Positions 1 to 8,029 of a stretch of DNA of 64,000 bases are shown here, one piece after another (the stretch's first letter is position 1; every line of letters starts with the position of its first letter). The stretch spans positions 1,674,001 through 1,738,000 of the forward strand of contig NZ_CP182485.1 in NCBI RefSeq assembly GCF_048282545.1, read 5' to 3'. Source of the stretch: Opacimonas immobilis (GTDB lineage: Bacteria; Pseudomonadota; Gammaproteobacteria; Enterobacterales; Alteromonadaceae). The notes under the pieces were generated by a model, which was not told the origin of the DNA, did no database searches, and worked only from the letters and a program-made list of their open reading frames with translations. A program made the translations under genes and the position numbers.

Positions 1-84
1 CCCGATGTGTTTTGCCACTTTGCGAAGTACAAATAGCGCTGCAAAGGTAAAAAAGAAGACAAAAAAGAGCTCAATAATCATCAT
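1..84 (-). CDS. WecA/MraY-family sugar-phosphate transferase, N-terminal fragment
   Basis: Partial gene running off the left edge; only the first 28 codons are seen, starting ATG-ATG at 84. The peptide begins MMIIELFFVFFFTFAALFVL and continues RKVAKHIG, a single hydrophobic helix then a basic turn. It matches in order and character the N-terminus of the complete MraY-family protein at 1911-3050 (MLIDLVFTFFFSFCALYCF, then SKLAPSLG). This family transfers a sugar-1-phosphate to undecaprenyl phosphate at the inner membrane as the first step of O-antigen, enterobacterial common antigen or EPS repeat assembly. The assignment rests on resemblance of the first helix only, so function is inferred. 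Confidence 0.55.
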   Translation of the reverse strand, partial: MMIIELFFVFFFTFAALFVLRKVAKHIG

Positions 85-207
85 ATTCCATTAAATTCGT
101 CTTGAACGTGGTGAGTATAGCACATAAACTGAACATTGACGATGCATGTAATATGATGGTTTTGTGACATAATATTACGGATGCAATAAGGGCATGAAAA
201 CACCGAT

Positions 208-1914
208 ATGAAAAGAATCTTTCAATCAATGCGATCCAAACGCTATGTGGCCAGTGTTTTATTGGTACTGTGTGATGCGCTTGCGTTTATGGGCATTGGC
301 TTGACCTTTTCCTTGATGGATCCGTCTCTTACACCAGACCTTCCATGGACGGTGCCCATCTCATACGCCATTGCGCTGTGCATCATTATGATGCTGTTGT
401 TCAAATACGATTTTTACACCTGTTATCATTCCCAACAACGCCATTATCAAAATAAGGTGATTGGCTTGTTAGTCAGTTTGTGCACGTTCTTTTTGTTGTG
501 CACGGTGATTGTATTACAACACCCTGTGGATACGTTGCCGGCGCTAGTCATGATCTTTGGTTTCATGGGCTATGTCTTGTGTTCACGTCTGGTGGCGACG
601 GTGTTTTTTAAACGCCGAGAAAAGGTGGTCTATTGGGGAGATCACATTGATATCGCCATGGCGTGTCCTGAAACGGCCAAAGCGTATTTGGTTGGACAGG
701 TTGTGTGTCGTGACAGTATTCCGTTGGATTTCACCATTTATAAACGGGTAACGGATCATCAATTTTTTACTAAAAAATATCGTTTTCATACCTTAATCAT
801 CGATGACAAGGTGCTGTGTCGACTCAATTTGACGCAGTTCCAAGAGTTGTTGATTGAGCCAATTGTTTTACGGGTCTTTGATACACAGTCTAAACGCATC
901 CGTCGACTCAATGCACTCGAGTTGATGCAGGCCACGCAAGCACACATCGGTGTCTATGGGACGCAAAGCCACACCACCAAGCAAACCGTTCCTGTTGTAT
1001 TGGACGGGGTCTGGCCAGAGACACTCAGAAATGGCCTAATTTCACAGATAACAACAACCGATGATGTGAATGCCGCAAACGTTCGCTGTGTGTATTTGCA
1101 CTGCGCACTGGACGATGAGCACGTCCAGAAAATCCAATCTGACATCGAGCCTATTGCGGTGCAAAATGCATTACGGCAAGCATTAACTGAGATTGATAAG
1201 CTCAGCGCAGAGACGCATCTGATTGTGGTGTCGCAGTTCAGGCAAGGGATGTCTTTGCCTGCACGTTTATTACAGGGATGGTTAGAATTGGCCTATCAAC
1301 ACAAAGCCGCAATGGTCAACGCATCCATCAATGTGGTGCGATTAGACAATACCCTTGACGATGTTGAACATTATTTGGGGACGTGCCAAACATCAGTGAA
1401 CCAGCATCGCGCTTTGACCTTATTGTCCCCATATGAGCAGGTACGAGTGCATACACCGAAACAACTTTATGCCTGGGCGCGCTTTATCCACCAACTCTGT
1501 GAGAGACAACAATCAGGCATGTATCGCATCGAAAACAGTGTGCCATGGCATGAACTCATGTTGATGGAACATATGATTTTAGCCGAAGGGTTATCGCCTA
1601 AGATATATGGACAAAGTGTCCTGAGGCCGTATGAAGTCGCTATTGATTTTAGACAGGACAATGCGTTGTCGATACAAGACTATTTTAAGCACTCAGGGAA
1701 AGGGACTGGATGGCAGCATGTCATCGAATTACCTCAATCATCAATGACTCGAACGCAATTCAATCAAACCATGCATTGGTTGTTATCGCAAGATGCGGCG
1801 GCCCTATCAAGCCAAATGCTAAGGGTCTTACAAGGTGATGCGATACCTTCTGCCAAAGAGACTGATAAAGTCGTGAACGTGAGATTTGGTGAAATCTTTA
1901 CGCAAAGAGGTTAA
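208..1914 (+). CDS. PglF/CapD-like membrane protein with degenerate epimerase domain (probable pseudoenzyme)
   Basis: 568 aa. Four hydrophobic segments (about residues 13-34, 49-66, 85-103, 109-133) are followed by a CoA-binding-like Rossmann region (about 138-245), the architecture of membrane-bound UDP-GlcNAc 4,6-dehydratases (PglF, WbpM, CapD). The second half keeps the family's order: a segment like the 'AAYKHVPLVE' region (VYLHCALDDEHVQ), a region where RFGNV-type sequence is expected (INVVRLDN), and a C-terminal RPGEKL-like site (LRPYEVA). The glycine-rich TGxxGxIG NAD-binding loop is absent and the segment that should hold it is shortened. The catalytic STDKA-type motif is replaced by VVSQF. 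I infer a non-catalytic relative, perhaps structural or regulatory in glycan assembly. It converges with the WecA-like gene downstream, the two stops overlapping by a few bases. Start ATG 208 lacks a strong SD. Confidence 0.6.
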   Translation: MKRIFQSMRSKRYVASVLLVLCDALAFMGIGLTFSLMDPSLTPDLPWTVPISYAIALCIIMMLLFKYDFYTCYHSQQRHYQNKVIGLLVSLCTFFLLCTVIVLQHPVDTLPALVMIFGFMGYVLCSRLVATVFFKRREKVVYWGDHIDIAMACPETAKAYLVGQVVCRDSIPLDFTIYKRVTDHQFFTKKYRFHTLIIDDKVLCRLNLTQFQELLIEPIVLRVFDTQSKRIRRLNALELMQATQAHIGVYGTQSHTTKQTVPVVLDGVWPETLRNGLISQITTTDDVNAANVRCVYLHCALDDEHVQKIQSDIEPIAVQNALRQALTEIDKLSAETHLIVVSQFRQGMSLPARLLQGWLELAYQHKAAMVNASINVVRLDNTLDDVEHYLGTCQTSVNQHRALTLLSPYEQVRVHTPKQLYAWARFIHQLCERQQSGMYRIENSVPWHELMLMEHMILAEGLSPKIYGQSVLRPYEVAIDFRQDNALSIQDYFKHSGKGTGWQHVIELPQSSMTRTQFNQTMHWLLSQDAAALSSQMLRVLQGDAIPSAKETDKVVNVRFGEIFTQRG

Positions 1915-3050
1915 CCTTTTTTGGCAAACTCATCCGAGGCTGAAGCGGTCGATGAAGTCGATGCGGGAGAACGCACGGCACGGATGGAGGACAACGTGCT
2001 GGGAGCGGTGTTCAAGACGTTTTGTGCAAAGTGATGCGGCCAGTTTTTATTTAGTGCGTAGGTGTAGACCGCAAACGTTAATAAGAAACTGATGAACATC
2101 ATAGATTCTGGCAGCATGATGTATTCGCCAAGGATCCCAAAACAGGCAAACCCCGCAGCCAACGAGCAGATCACAAATAAGGTCCCGGTTTTGCTGATCC
2201 CTGCGTTGAGGCAAATGTGGTGCAAATGATCGCGATCTGGGGTAAAGGGCGATTGACCTCGTTTGATGCGTCTGAACATGATCGCCGTCATATCCATCAA
2301 CGGCAACCCAATAAGCCACAACGCGGTCACTGGACGCATAGTGGCACTGGCATCGGGTTGGGTCATGGTGAGCAAGAACCAAATCACCACAAAGCCAATC
2401 ATCATCGAACCCGCATCGCCCATAAACACTTTGCGTTTGTGACCCAATATGCCTAGGTTAAACATTACATATGGCACTAGGGCGGCTACCACCACCAAGC
2501 AAACAAAGGCAAGATCGTGTAATGCGTGAAGGTTCAAGACAATGGCCATACCGGTAAAGGTAATGATGGCCAGTCCGCCTAGAAGACCATCGATGCCATC
2601 GACCATATTAAATGCATTAATGGCACCAATCACTGCCAATATGGTAATAATCGGGGCCAGTGGGCCAAAGTACATGTCACCGAAGCCAAAAATATTACCG
2701 ACGTAATCCAACTGCATATGGGTGTTTGCAATCACTAGGATAGTTATTCCAGCTTGTACCAATAATCGCGGCGCAACGGGCATGTCGAAGCGATCATCAA
2801 TGGCGCCGAGTATAACTAATACGGCAATGCATAGAACAAACAGCTCGGCGTGGGCCAAAATGCTCGGGGATTGAATAAAATAAAAAAAGAGGGCGACAAA
2901 AACAGCTATGCCGCCCACTAGGGGAATACTGCCTTGGTGTTGTTTGCGCAGGTTAGGCGTGTCAAGTAAACCTAGTGACGGGGCCAGTTTGGAAAAACAA
3001 TACAACGCGCAAAATGAAAAGAAAAAGGTAAAAACTAAATCTATCAGCAC
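1911..3050 (-). CDS. Undecaprenyl-phosphate sugar-1-phosphate transferase (WecA/MraY family)
   Basis: 379 aa polytopic inner-membrane enzyme with about ten to eleven hydrophobic segments. Family motifs are visible in order: the DD of LGAIDDRFD, NMVDGIDGL, FMGDAGSMMIG and the DRDHLHHI histidine motif. This places it with WecA-type GlcNAc-1-phosphate transferases, which load the first sugar onto undecaprenyl phosphate. The exact sugar cannot be read from sequence. The tail after the last helix (about 40 residues) is Ser/Ala/Thr-rich and probably cytoplasmic. It is divergent from the lipoprotein at 3232 and convergent with the PglF-like gene. A second paralogue lies at the left edge, so this is likely the end of an EPS or surface-glycan cluster rather than the housekeeping ECA locus. 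Confidence 0.85.
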   Translation of the reverse strand: MLIDLVFTFFFSFCALYCFSKLAPSLGLLDTPNLRKQHQGSIPLVGGIAVFVALFFYFIQSPSILAHAELFVLCIAVLVILGAIDDRFDMPVAPRLLVQAGITILVIANTHMQLDYVGNIFGFGDMYFGPLAPIITILAVIGAINAFNMVDGIDGLLGGLAIITFTGMAIVLNLHALHDLAFVCLVVVAALVPYVMFNLGILGHKRKVFMGDAGSMMIGFVVIWFLLTMTQPDASATMRPVTALWLIGLPLMDMTAIMFRRIKRGQSPFTPDRDHLHHICLNAGISKTGTLFVICSLAAGFACFGILGEYIMLPESMMFISFLLTFAVYTYALNKNWPHHFAQNVLNTAPSTLSSIRAVRSPASTSSTASASDEFAKKG

Positions 3051-3197
3051 AATTAATCCCTGTCGCTTGATTGGCTAAAGTAATATCGAAGCACTTTAGA
3101 AAAACATTAAGCTAAATTTTTAACGTTGTCTCTAAGCCTTTTTCTTAGAGGAGGTTAAAATCCAAGTGTTTTTGACTTGAACGCACTCAATGCGCTA

Positions 3198-3222
3198 TTA
3201 TCATCCAAAATAATAATGATAA
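3198..3222. promoter_or_regulatory. Inverted repeat upstream of small lipoprotein gene
   Basis: Perfect 7-bp inverted repeat TTATCAT (3198-3204) / ATGATAA (3216-3222) with an 11-bp A+T-rich spacer, ending 9 bp before the ATG at 3232. It could be an operator or an mRNA 5' hairpin covering the ribosome-binding region. No family-specific match is recognised. Confidence 0.3.
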
Positions 3223-3231
3223 GTAAGTGTG

Positions 3232-3678
3232 ATGAAAGCTCGGTCCCTCACTCTAATTCTCCTCCTCACCCTGTCAGGGTGTTTATCTACGTCCGAAAAA
3301 TTCCAGCAAGATGCCCAGTTTATTGTGGAATATTTGTTGTATGATTTTCCCATGCCGGCCGATGCCGAGATTGACAGTGATGAGAGCATCATCATGGGGA
3401 CTGGCAGTTCTTGGTCTGGGCGGGTGAACTTGTTTGCGCCAGAAGCGCCGGGCAAACTCATGCGCTATTACACTGACACAGGCAAGAACATGGGGTGGCA
3501 ATTAAGCTCCTCGACCATCTCGGATAACATCATCATGGTGTTCAAAAAAGCCAGTCGCACCGCGACGGTGGAAATCCATCGCCGCTCGTTTTTGGAAACC
3601 AAAATTTTACGCAGTGATGGCACCAACATCACAATCAGCGTCCATCACCCCAAAGAGGGCGGTCCAGCCACACAATAA
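3232..3678 (+). CDS. Small lipoprotein of unknown function
   Basis: 148 aa from ATG 3232 (a GTG at 3229 immediately precedes it and is an alternative start). A short signal peptide (MKARSLTLILLLTLSGC) ends in a clear lipobox LSGC, so the mature protein should be a lipid-anchored periplasmic or outer-membrane protein. The rest is a compact globular domain with no recognised motif; a W-containing central part (GTGSSWSGRVN, MGWQLSS) suggests a small alpha/beta fold. It stands between the divergent WecA-like gene and a larger lipoprotein, so a role in the envelope or EPS export is possible by context only. Confidence 0.75.
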   Translation: MKARSLTLILLLTLSGCLSTSEKFQQDAQFIVEYLLYDFPMPADAEIDSDESIIMGTGSSWSGRVNLFAPEAPGKLMRYYTDTGKNMGWQLSSSTISDNIIMVFKKASRTATVEIHRRSFLETKILRSDGTNITISVHHPKEGGPATQ

Positions 3679-3820
3679 AAAAGAGCATCTGTTGGGTATC
3701 ATCCTGTCATACGAAAGTTTTGTGAAACGAGGCATTTTGGTGTTGCATTCATGCGTATATATGCTTTAATGATTATATCAATTTTGAACATTACAGAATC
3801 TTCGTTGAAAAGGATTTACC

Positions 3821-5413
3821 ATGAACTTCAAGTACTCTCAACTTGCCGTAGCATTAGCGGCATCTCTAGCTTTAGGCGGTTGCTTTGGTAGCAGCAATGT
3901 ATCAACCAATGTACCAGACGTTGTCATCCCACCACCTGTTAGTACGACGATTGATGTCGAAGTAACGGGTAACGTCATTGACTCTGTCACAGGGAATGCG
4001 ATTGATGGCGCCACCTTAACCTTTTTAGTCAATGGTGAAGCCACAAATGAACCACGTTTGTTAGATACTGGTTTTACACGGATTTCAGAGCTGACGGCGA
4101 CGGCCGGTGCCTTTGCGTTTGGTTTTGACAGCGATACGCTCATTGATTCGGTAACTATCTTAGTCGAAGCCGATGGCTACTTGACGCAAACGATTAATTT
4201 TGACATTGCGAATGCTGCTTCAAATAACGCGCTGGCGTTCCCACTGATCGCCAAAGTCACGCCAGGTATTGCGGTGGTCGAAACGCAGGCAACTGTTACT
4301 GGTCCAGTGGCTGAAGAAATTGTGATTGAAGCTGCCGCAGAAACGGGGGCTGCAACGGTCACAATACCAGTGGGCGTGGTCTTACAGAACGCACAAGGTG
4401 AAGCGGTTACTGGAGATGTGTCATTGCAAGTTGTTGCAATTGACTCGGACGCCAGCGAGGCATCATCGGCCAGTGTTGCTGACTTGCTGCCAGCAGGTTT
4501 ACAAGACGCAGGGTCAGCGGATGTCTTCTTACCGGTAGCCGCGACCGTGATTAACTTTACGGACGCGCAGGGTAATCCTATCAAGCAATTCTCTTCGCCG
4601 ATTACCGTAACCATGCAGATCCCATCGTCTCGCAACGTGGCCGAGGGCGACACCTTGACGTTGAAATCCTATGATGAAATCACTGGCGTGTGGACAACAG
4701 AAGACGAAGTGGTCACCGTCGGTGCACAAAATGGTGATTTCTTCCCGGGCACGTTCCAAATCAGCAGTTTATCGATAAAAGCAGCGGGTAAACAGATCAG
4801 TAATGATGTGTGCGCAGGCTCAACCACCACCATCAACTTTACTGGCGACGCAGCGGTTGCCGGTTTGGTAGCAAACATTAGCCGCATTGCTTCGGGTTCA
4901 GCAACACGCACCTTGACCGATGACCAAGCACAATTGGCGTTAACGGACACGGCTTCAGCGTCTGAACTAGCGTCTGTTCGTGTAACGGATTCACAAGGCC
5001 GTGTATGGGGCTCAGTCACTGGCGCAACTGCATGTGGCGCGATCAATGTACCTCTGACTAATCCTGGCACTACCGTCAGCGAAAGCTTGAATGTCACCGC
5101 TATTTGTGAAGGTGACAGCACGGTCTTTACTGCTGATACAGCTGCCGTGGTTAACTATCGCTTGGCTGACAGTTCAGATGCAATGGCCTTGGCCGCTCAT
5201 GTGGGCGGGGGTAACTACCGTTTGCAATTATTGAACGATGGCGCTACCTATGATGTGAATATCAACTCAAGCATTGTCGGAGTACCAGATTATTCGGTAC
5301 AAATCACTGCCGATGGCCAAGACGAATCCGCACCAATCACCTATGATTGTAATGCAGGCACTGGTACTGGTGGTACCGGTGGTACCGGTGGCACTGGCGG
5401 TGGCGGTATCTAA
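3821..5413 (+). CDS. Large Ala/Thr/Val-rich surface lipoprotein with carboxypeptidase-regulatory-like domain
   Basis: 530 aa. Signal peptide with lipobox LALGGC (Cys20), preceded by a plausible SD (AAAGGA) before ATG 3821. Residues about 45-130 (GNVIDSVTGNAIDGATLTF, then DGYLTQTINF) look like a carboxypeptidase regulatory-like / prealbumin-like beta-sandwich. Later parts are beta-rich with four well-spaced cysteines (CAGS, ACGA, ICEG, DCNA) that may form disulphides. The protein ends in a Gly-Thr low-complexity tail encoded by a 9-bp tandem repeat. It is likely an exported, outer-membrane-anchored protein; its position just before the YjbH-family gene suggests a matrix or EPS-related role, which is inference. 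A rho-independent terminator follows. Confidence 0.75.
   Translation: MNFKYSQLAVALAASLALGGCFGSSNVSTNVPDVVIPPPVSTTIDVEVTGNVIDSVTGNAIDGATLTFLVNGEATNEPRLLDTGFTRISELTATAGAFAFGFDSDTLIDSVTILVEADGYLTQTINFDIANAASNNALAFPLIAKVTPGIAVVETQATVTGPVAEEIVIEAAAETGAATVTIPVGVVLQNAQGEAVTGDVSLQVVAIDSDASEASSASVADLLPAGLQDAGSADVFLPVAATVINFTDAQGNPIKQFSSPITVTMQIPSSRNVAEGDTLTLKSYDEITGVWTTEDEVVTVGAQNGDFFPGTFQISSLSIKAAGKQISNDVCAGSTTTINFTGDAAVAGLVANISRIASGSATRTLTDDQAQLALTDTASASELASVRVTDSQGRVWGSVTGATACGAINVPLTNPGTTVSESLNVTAICEGDSTVFTADTAAVVNYRLADSSDAMALAAHVGGGNYRLQLLNDGATYDVNINSSIVGVPDYSVQITADGQDESAPITYDCNAGTGTGGTGGTGGTGGGGI
5359..5409 (+). repeat. 9-bp tandem repeat encoding Gly-Thr-Gly tail
   Basis: About five imperfect copies of GGTACYGGT-type 9-mers at the very end of the lipoprotein gene, encoding repeated GTG-G triplets. 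Such simple repeats can vary in copy number, which would lengthen or shorten the tail without a frameshift. Confidence 0.7.
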
Positions 5414-5437
5414 GCGCCAATCTTGCTAACCGAACCT

Positions 5438-5467
5438 CAAAAAGGCTCAGACTCTGGGCCTTTTTTG
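5438..5467 (+). terminator. Rho-independent terminator after the 530-aa lipoprotein gene
   Basis: Hairpin AAAAAGGCTC...GGGCCTTTTTT with an A-tract on the left, short loop and a T6 tract. It lies 25 bp after the stop at 5413. Confidence 0.75.
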
Positions 5468-5533
5468 TGGTTGCAACGAATGGTAAACTATTTACAGTCA
5501 AGGATGTCACCCAGGATCCATAAGGAAGACAAG

Positions 5534-7759
5534 ATGACAATAACCCTTTCCCAAGTATGTCGACAGAGCTCAATGTGTTTGCGTATTGCGTGCGTAAGTG
5601 TCTGGGTCAGTGTGTGGACCATGGCGAGCGTTGACGTGATAGCAGGCACATCGAGCGATAGCCAATCTTCCACTGGTCGCATTTCATTACAGCCGTTTGT
5701 GATTGATACCGATGTCAACGTGCAGGGCTTTGGAGGCCTGATCAACGTCCCCAGCGCTCACGCCATCGGAGTAGGAGAGTTGTACTGGACCTATTCTACC
5801 TTGACCGACAACGGCTCGTATCGCAGCGGTGAATCCGACGGCTTATATCAAGCAGGTCATAACCTATCCTTTACAGCCAGCCCGTTTCCAGGCGTAGAAG
5901 CGACGATCCGCAACTCAGGTGGTACATGGGACGAAGGATCTGATCTGCAAGCTAACATCAAATACCAAGCGACGTTCATCCCCAAAGACTGGTTTGCCTT
6001 GGCGGCAGGCTACCAGGATATTGGTGGGATCACCAATCATCTAGACAGTTACTTTGTGGTGGCTAGTAAAGATTGGCGAAATCTACGTTTAACAATAGGC
6101 ACAGGTAAAAAACTAGATAAGATAAATAGATTTACGCTTGGAACTGTCTTTCCAAGACGCTATGAAGGAGGATTTTACGGGATCCAATACCAACCGTACG
6201 AATGGCTACAACTGATGGCAGAGCACGATGGCGTCAACAATGCCGTGGCTGCCAAATTTAAAACCCCAAAACATTGGTTCGATGGCCAAATCCAACTGTA
6301 TGGTTCGGTCATGACCGGCGATTACGATGCGGGCACTGGCAACGATAAGGTGTTTTTGCAAGTAGGGGTGAGAGCGAATCTATTCCAAGGCGTGGATGGC
6401 GCGTTGGATACACCCAACTATGAAACCCAATTACTGGACGAAGAACTGGGCTGGTTGATGGAGTCACACGATTATGGGGTGTACGAACCTGGTCAAGCGG
6501 CTGCGCATTCAGATTACACGCAAAGCACGCATTACGACGATAATGTGGTGTTGATGAATAAGCTGTTGGTAGCGCTTGAAAAACACGGTTTTGATAACGT
6601 CTGGGTCGGCGCCCACAGTGAGCGATTGTACGTCCGCATCGAAAACGCCCTATACAACCGTAATCAGTTTGATGCCATTGGCGTGGCATTGGGCATGACT
6701 GCGCAGTATGTGCCTGAACACATACAATCCGTGGACTTTACCTTGTCGCGTTACGAAGTCCCCACGTTCCGCGTGGCGGTGTCGGCGCAAAAATTGGTGG
6801 CGTTTTACAACGGTCAAATACGCGATCCCGGATTTGAAGCACGCGTCCCGCGCGATCGCAAAGACGTATTGGTCGACTGGGTGCGTGGGGTCAATCGCCC
6901 CTGGTTGAAACCGCGGGTAAAGTTTTCTCCAGTCTTGCCAAACTTTATCGGCACTGAGCTAGGCCAAGCGGATTTGAACTTAAGTGTGCGCGCTAATGTC
7001 CATATGCCATTATGGCGTGGGGGCGAGGTGTACGCCGATTATGATGTGAACATCTCAGAGAGTGAGGATTTTGACTTGGGCGGTGCGTTTTGGAAATATC
7101 GCCAGCCCACTGGGTTAAAAAACGTGTTCTTGCGCCAAACTATGCAACTGCCTTGGAACGTCTATGTATCCGGTGGCCTTGGCGTTGCCAAACAACAATG
7201 GCGTGAAGAGCACAATGTAGCGACCTTTCAAGCCGGCTGGCAATCACTGGATGGTCGACACCGCTTGAGTTATCACTATGGATATCTGCAGACTCGGATC
7301 CCAGAAGGGCAAGACCGCTATATCTATACTGCAGAATATCGGCATTATCTGCCACTGTTGGATGTATCCATGTATGCTGAGGCAGGTCAGTTTTGGCGCG
7401 GTGATCGCGGCTACAAAGTTGGCTTTACCACGTCATTAGGTGATTCGACCCTCAGTGTGTTCATGAGCGAGACCGACGTCAGCATCAAAGGATTGGGCTT
7501 TAGCATTCCGTTGGGCAGTCGTAAGAACATGGCCCCAAGTCAACACGGCTATCAAGTGCGCATGGCGGAGCGTTGGCACTATTCACTGGGGACGTCCAGT
7601 TATAAGGGCACGAACCGTATCTTTGTGAACATGGCACTGCGACCAGGGTATTTGGCGCAGATGCAAGGGCGGTATTTTAACTTTGACCGCTTATCGATTG
7701 CGCATTTAAACAACGCGCTACCAAGGTTGTTGATTGCGTATCGCGAGTTTGCTCAGTAG
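5534..7759 (+). CDS. YjbH-family exopolysaccharide outer-membrane protein
   Basis: 741 aa from ATG 5534, chosen because AAGGA at 5523 gives a good SD and the next residues form a signal peptide (hydrophobic core CLRIACVSVWVSVWTMASVDVIAG). The mature start contains the family hallmark GFGGLINVPSAHAIGVGEL, followed by long runs of alternating aromatic and polar residues typical of beta-barrel strands, up to the C-terminus. This matches the YjbH domain family of E. coli yjbEFGH, linked to secretion or modification of an extracellular polysaccharide. Usual length is about 700 aa, so it is full length. It has its own terminator-isolated unit between the lipoprotein gene and the amyloid locus. Confidence 0.85.
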   Translation: MTITLSQVCRQSSMCLRIACVSVWVSVWTMASVDVIAGTSSDSQSSTGRISLQPFVIDTDVNVQGFGGLINVPSAHAIGVGELYWTYSTLTDNGSYRSGESDGLYQAGHNLSFTASPFPGVEATIRNSGGTWDEGSDLQANIKYQATFIPKDWFALAAGYQDIGGITNHLDSYFVVASKDWRNLRLTIGTGKKLDKINRFTLGTVFPRRYEGGFYGIQYQPYEWLQLMAEHDGVNNAVAAKFKTPKHWFDGQIQLYGSVMTGDYDAGTGNDKVFLQVGVRANLFQGVDGALDTPNYETQLLDEELGWLMESHDYGVYEPGQAAAHSDYTQSTHYDDNVVLMNKLLVALEKHGFDNVWVGAHSERLYVRIENALYNRNQFDAIGVALGMTAQYVPEHIQSVDFTLSRYEVPTFRVAVSAQKLVAFYNGQIRDPGFEARVPRDRKDVLVDWVRGVNRPWLKPRVKFSPVLPNFIGTELGQADLNLSVRANVHMPLWRGGEVYADYDVNISESEDFDLGGAFWKYRQPTGLKNVFLRQTMQLPWNVYVSGGLGVAKQQWREEHNVATFQAGWQSLDGRHRLSYHYGYLQTRIPEGQDRYIYTAEYRHYLPLLDVSMYAEAGQFWRGDRGYKVGFTTSLGDSTLSVFMSETDVSIKGLGFSIPLGSRKNMAPSQHGYQVRMAERWHYSLGTSSYKGTNRIFVNMALRPGYLAQMQGRYFNFDRLSIAHLNNALPRLLIAYREFAQ

Positions 7760-7857
7760 CCCCCTTTATTCTTGTGATGGCGGCAAGGTGATACTAATAA
7801 AATAACTTAGAACGAGGTGGTGAGTTTTTGCTACTTAAAATGGGAGAGTTACACTAG

Positions 7858-8029
7858 GAGTTTTTCTGAGTAGGGCAAAAAGCGATTGAAATACGTTCCA
7901 TCAGGTACTTATACTGACATGACTGGTGCGCGGAAGGTGTACCACAAATATGGTATGTTGACTGAATTCAGGTGTGCGTATAGTGGATAGGGTTCAGGAC
8001 ATGTTGTACAAATTTGATGGAGTAATGTC
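7858..8029 (+). promoter_or_regulatory. Promoter/leader of subunit gene 1 (duplicated with subunit gene 2)
   Basis: This stretch is closely similar to 12061-12234 upstream of the second subunit gene. Shared blocks include GGTACTTATACTGA (7904-7917), the 7-2-7 inverted repeat (7940-7955), a -35-like TTGACT (7958-7963), a -10-like TATAGT (7979-7984) at a poor 15-bp spacing, and a conserved leader ending in GATGGAGTAAT as SD. The short spacer and the inverted repeat abutting the -35 suggest an activator-dependent promoter. Bases 7760-7857 before it hold nothing recognisable. Confidence 0.6.
7940..7955. promoter_or_regulatory. NarL-type 7-2-7 inverted repeat, site 1
   Basis: TACCACA-AA-TATGGTA, two heptamers in tail-to-tail orientation separated by 2 bp, the arrangement known for NarL/FixJ-type regulators. 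It ends 74 bp before the ATG at 8030 and centres near -43 of the predicted transcription start, a class II activator position. Identical copy upstream of the second subunit gene. Confidence 0.6.

Noticed and set aside
4177..4653. 158-codon minus-strand frame in the 530-aa lipoprotein gene
   Set aside because: Shadow of an Ala/Thr/Val-rich coding sequence on the other strand; no start context.
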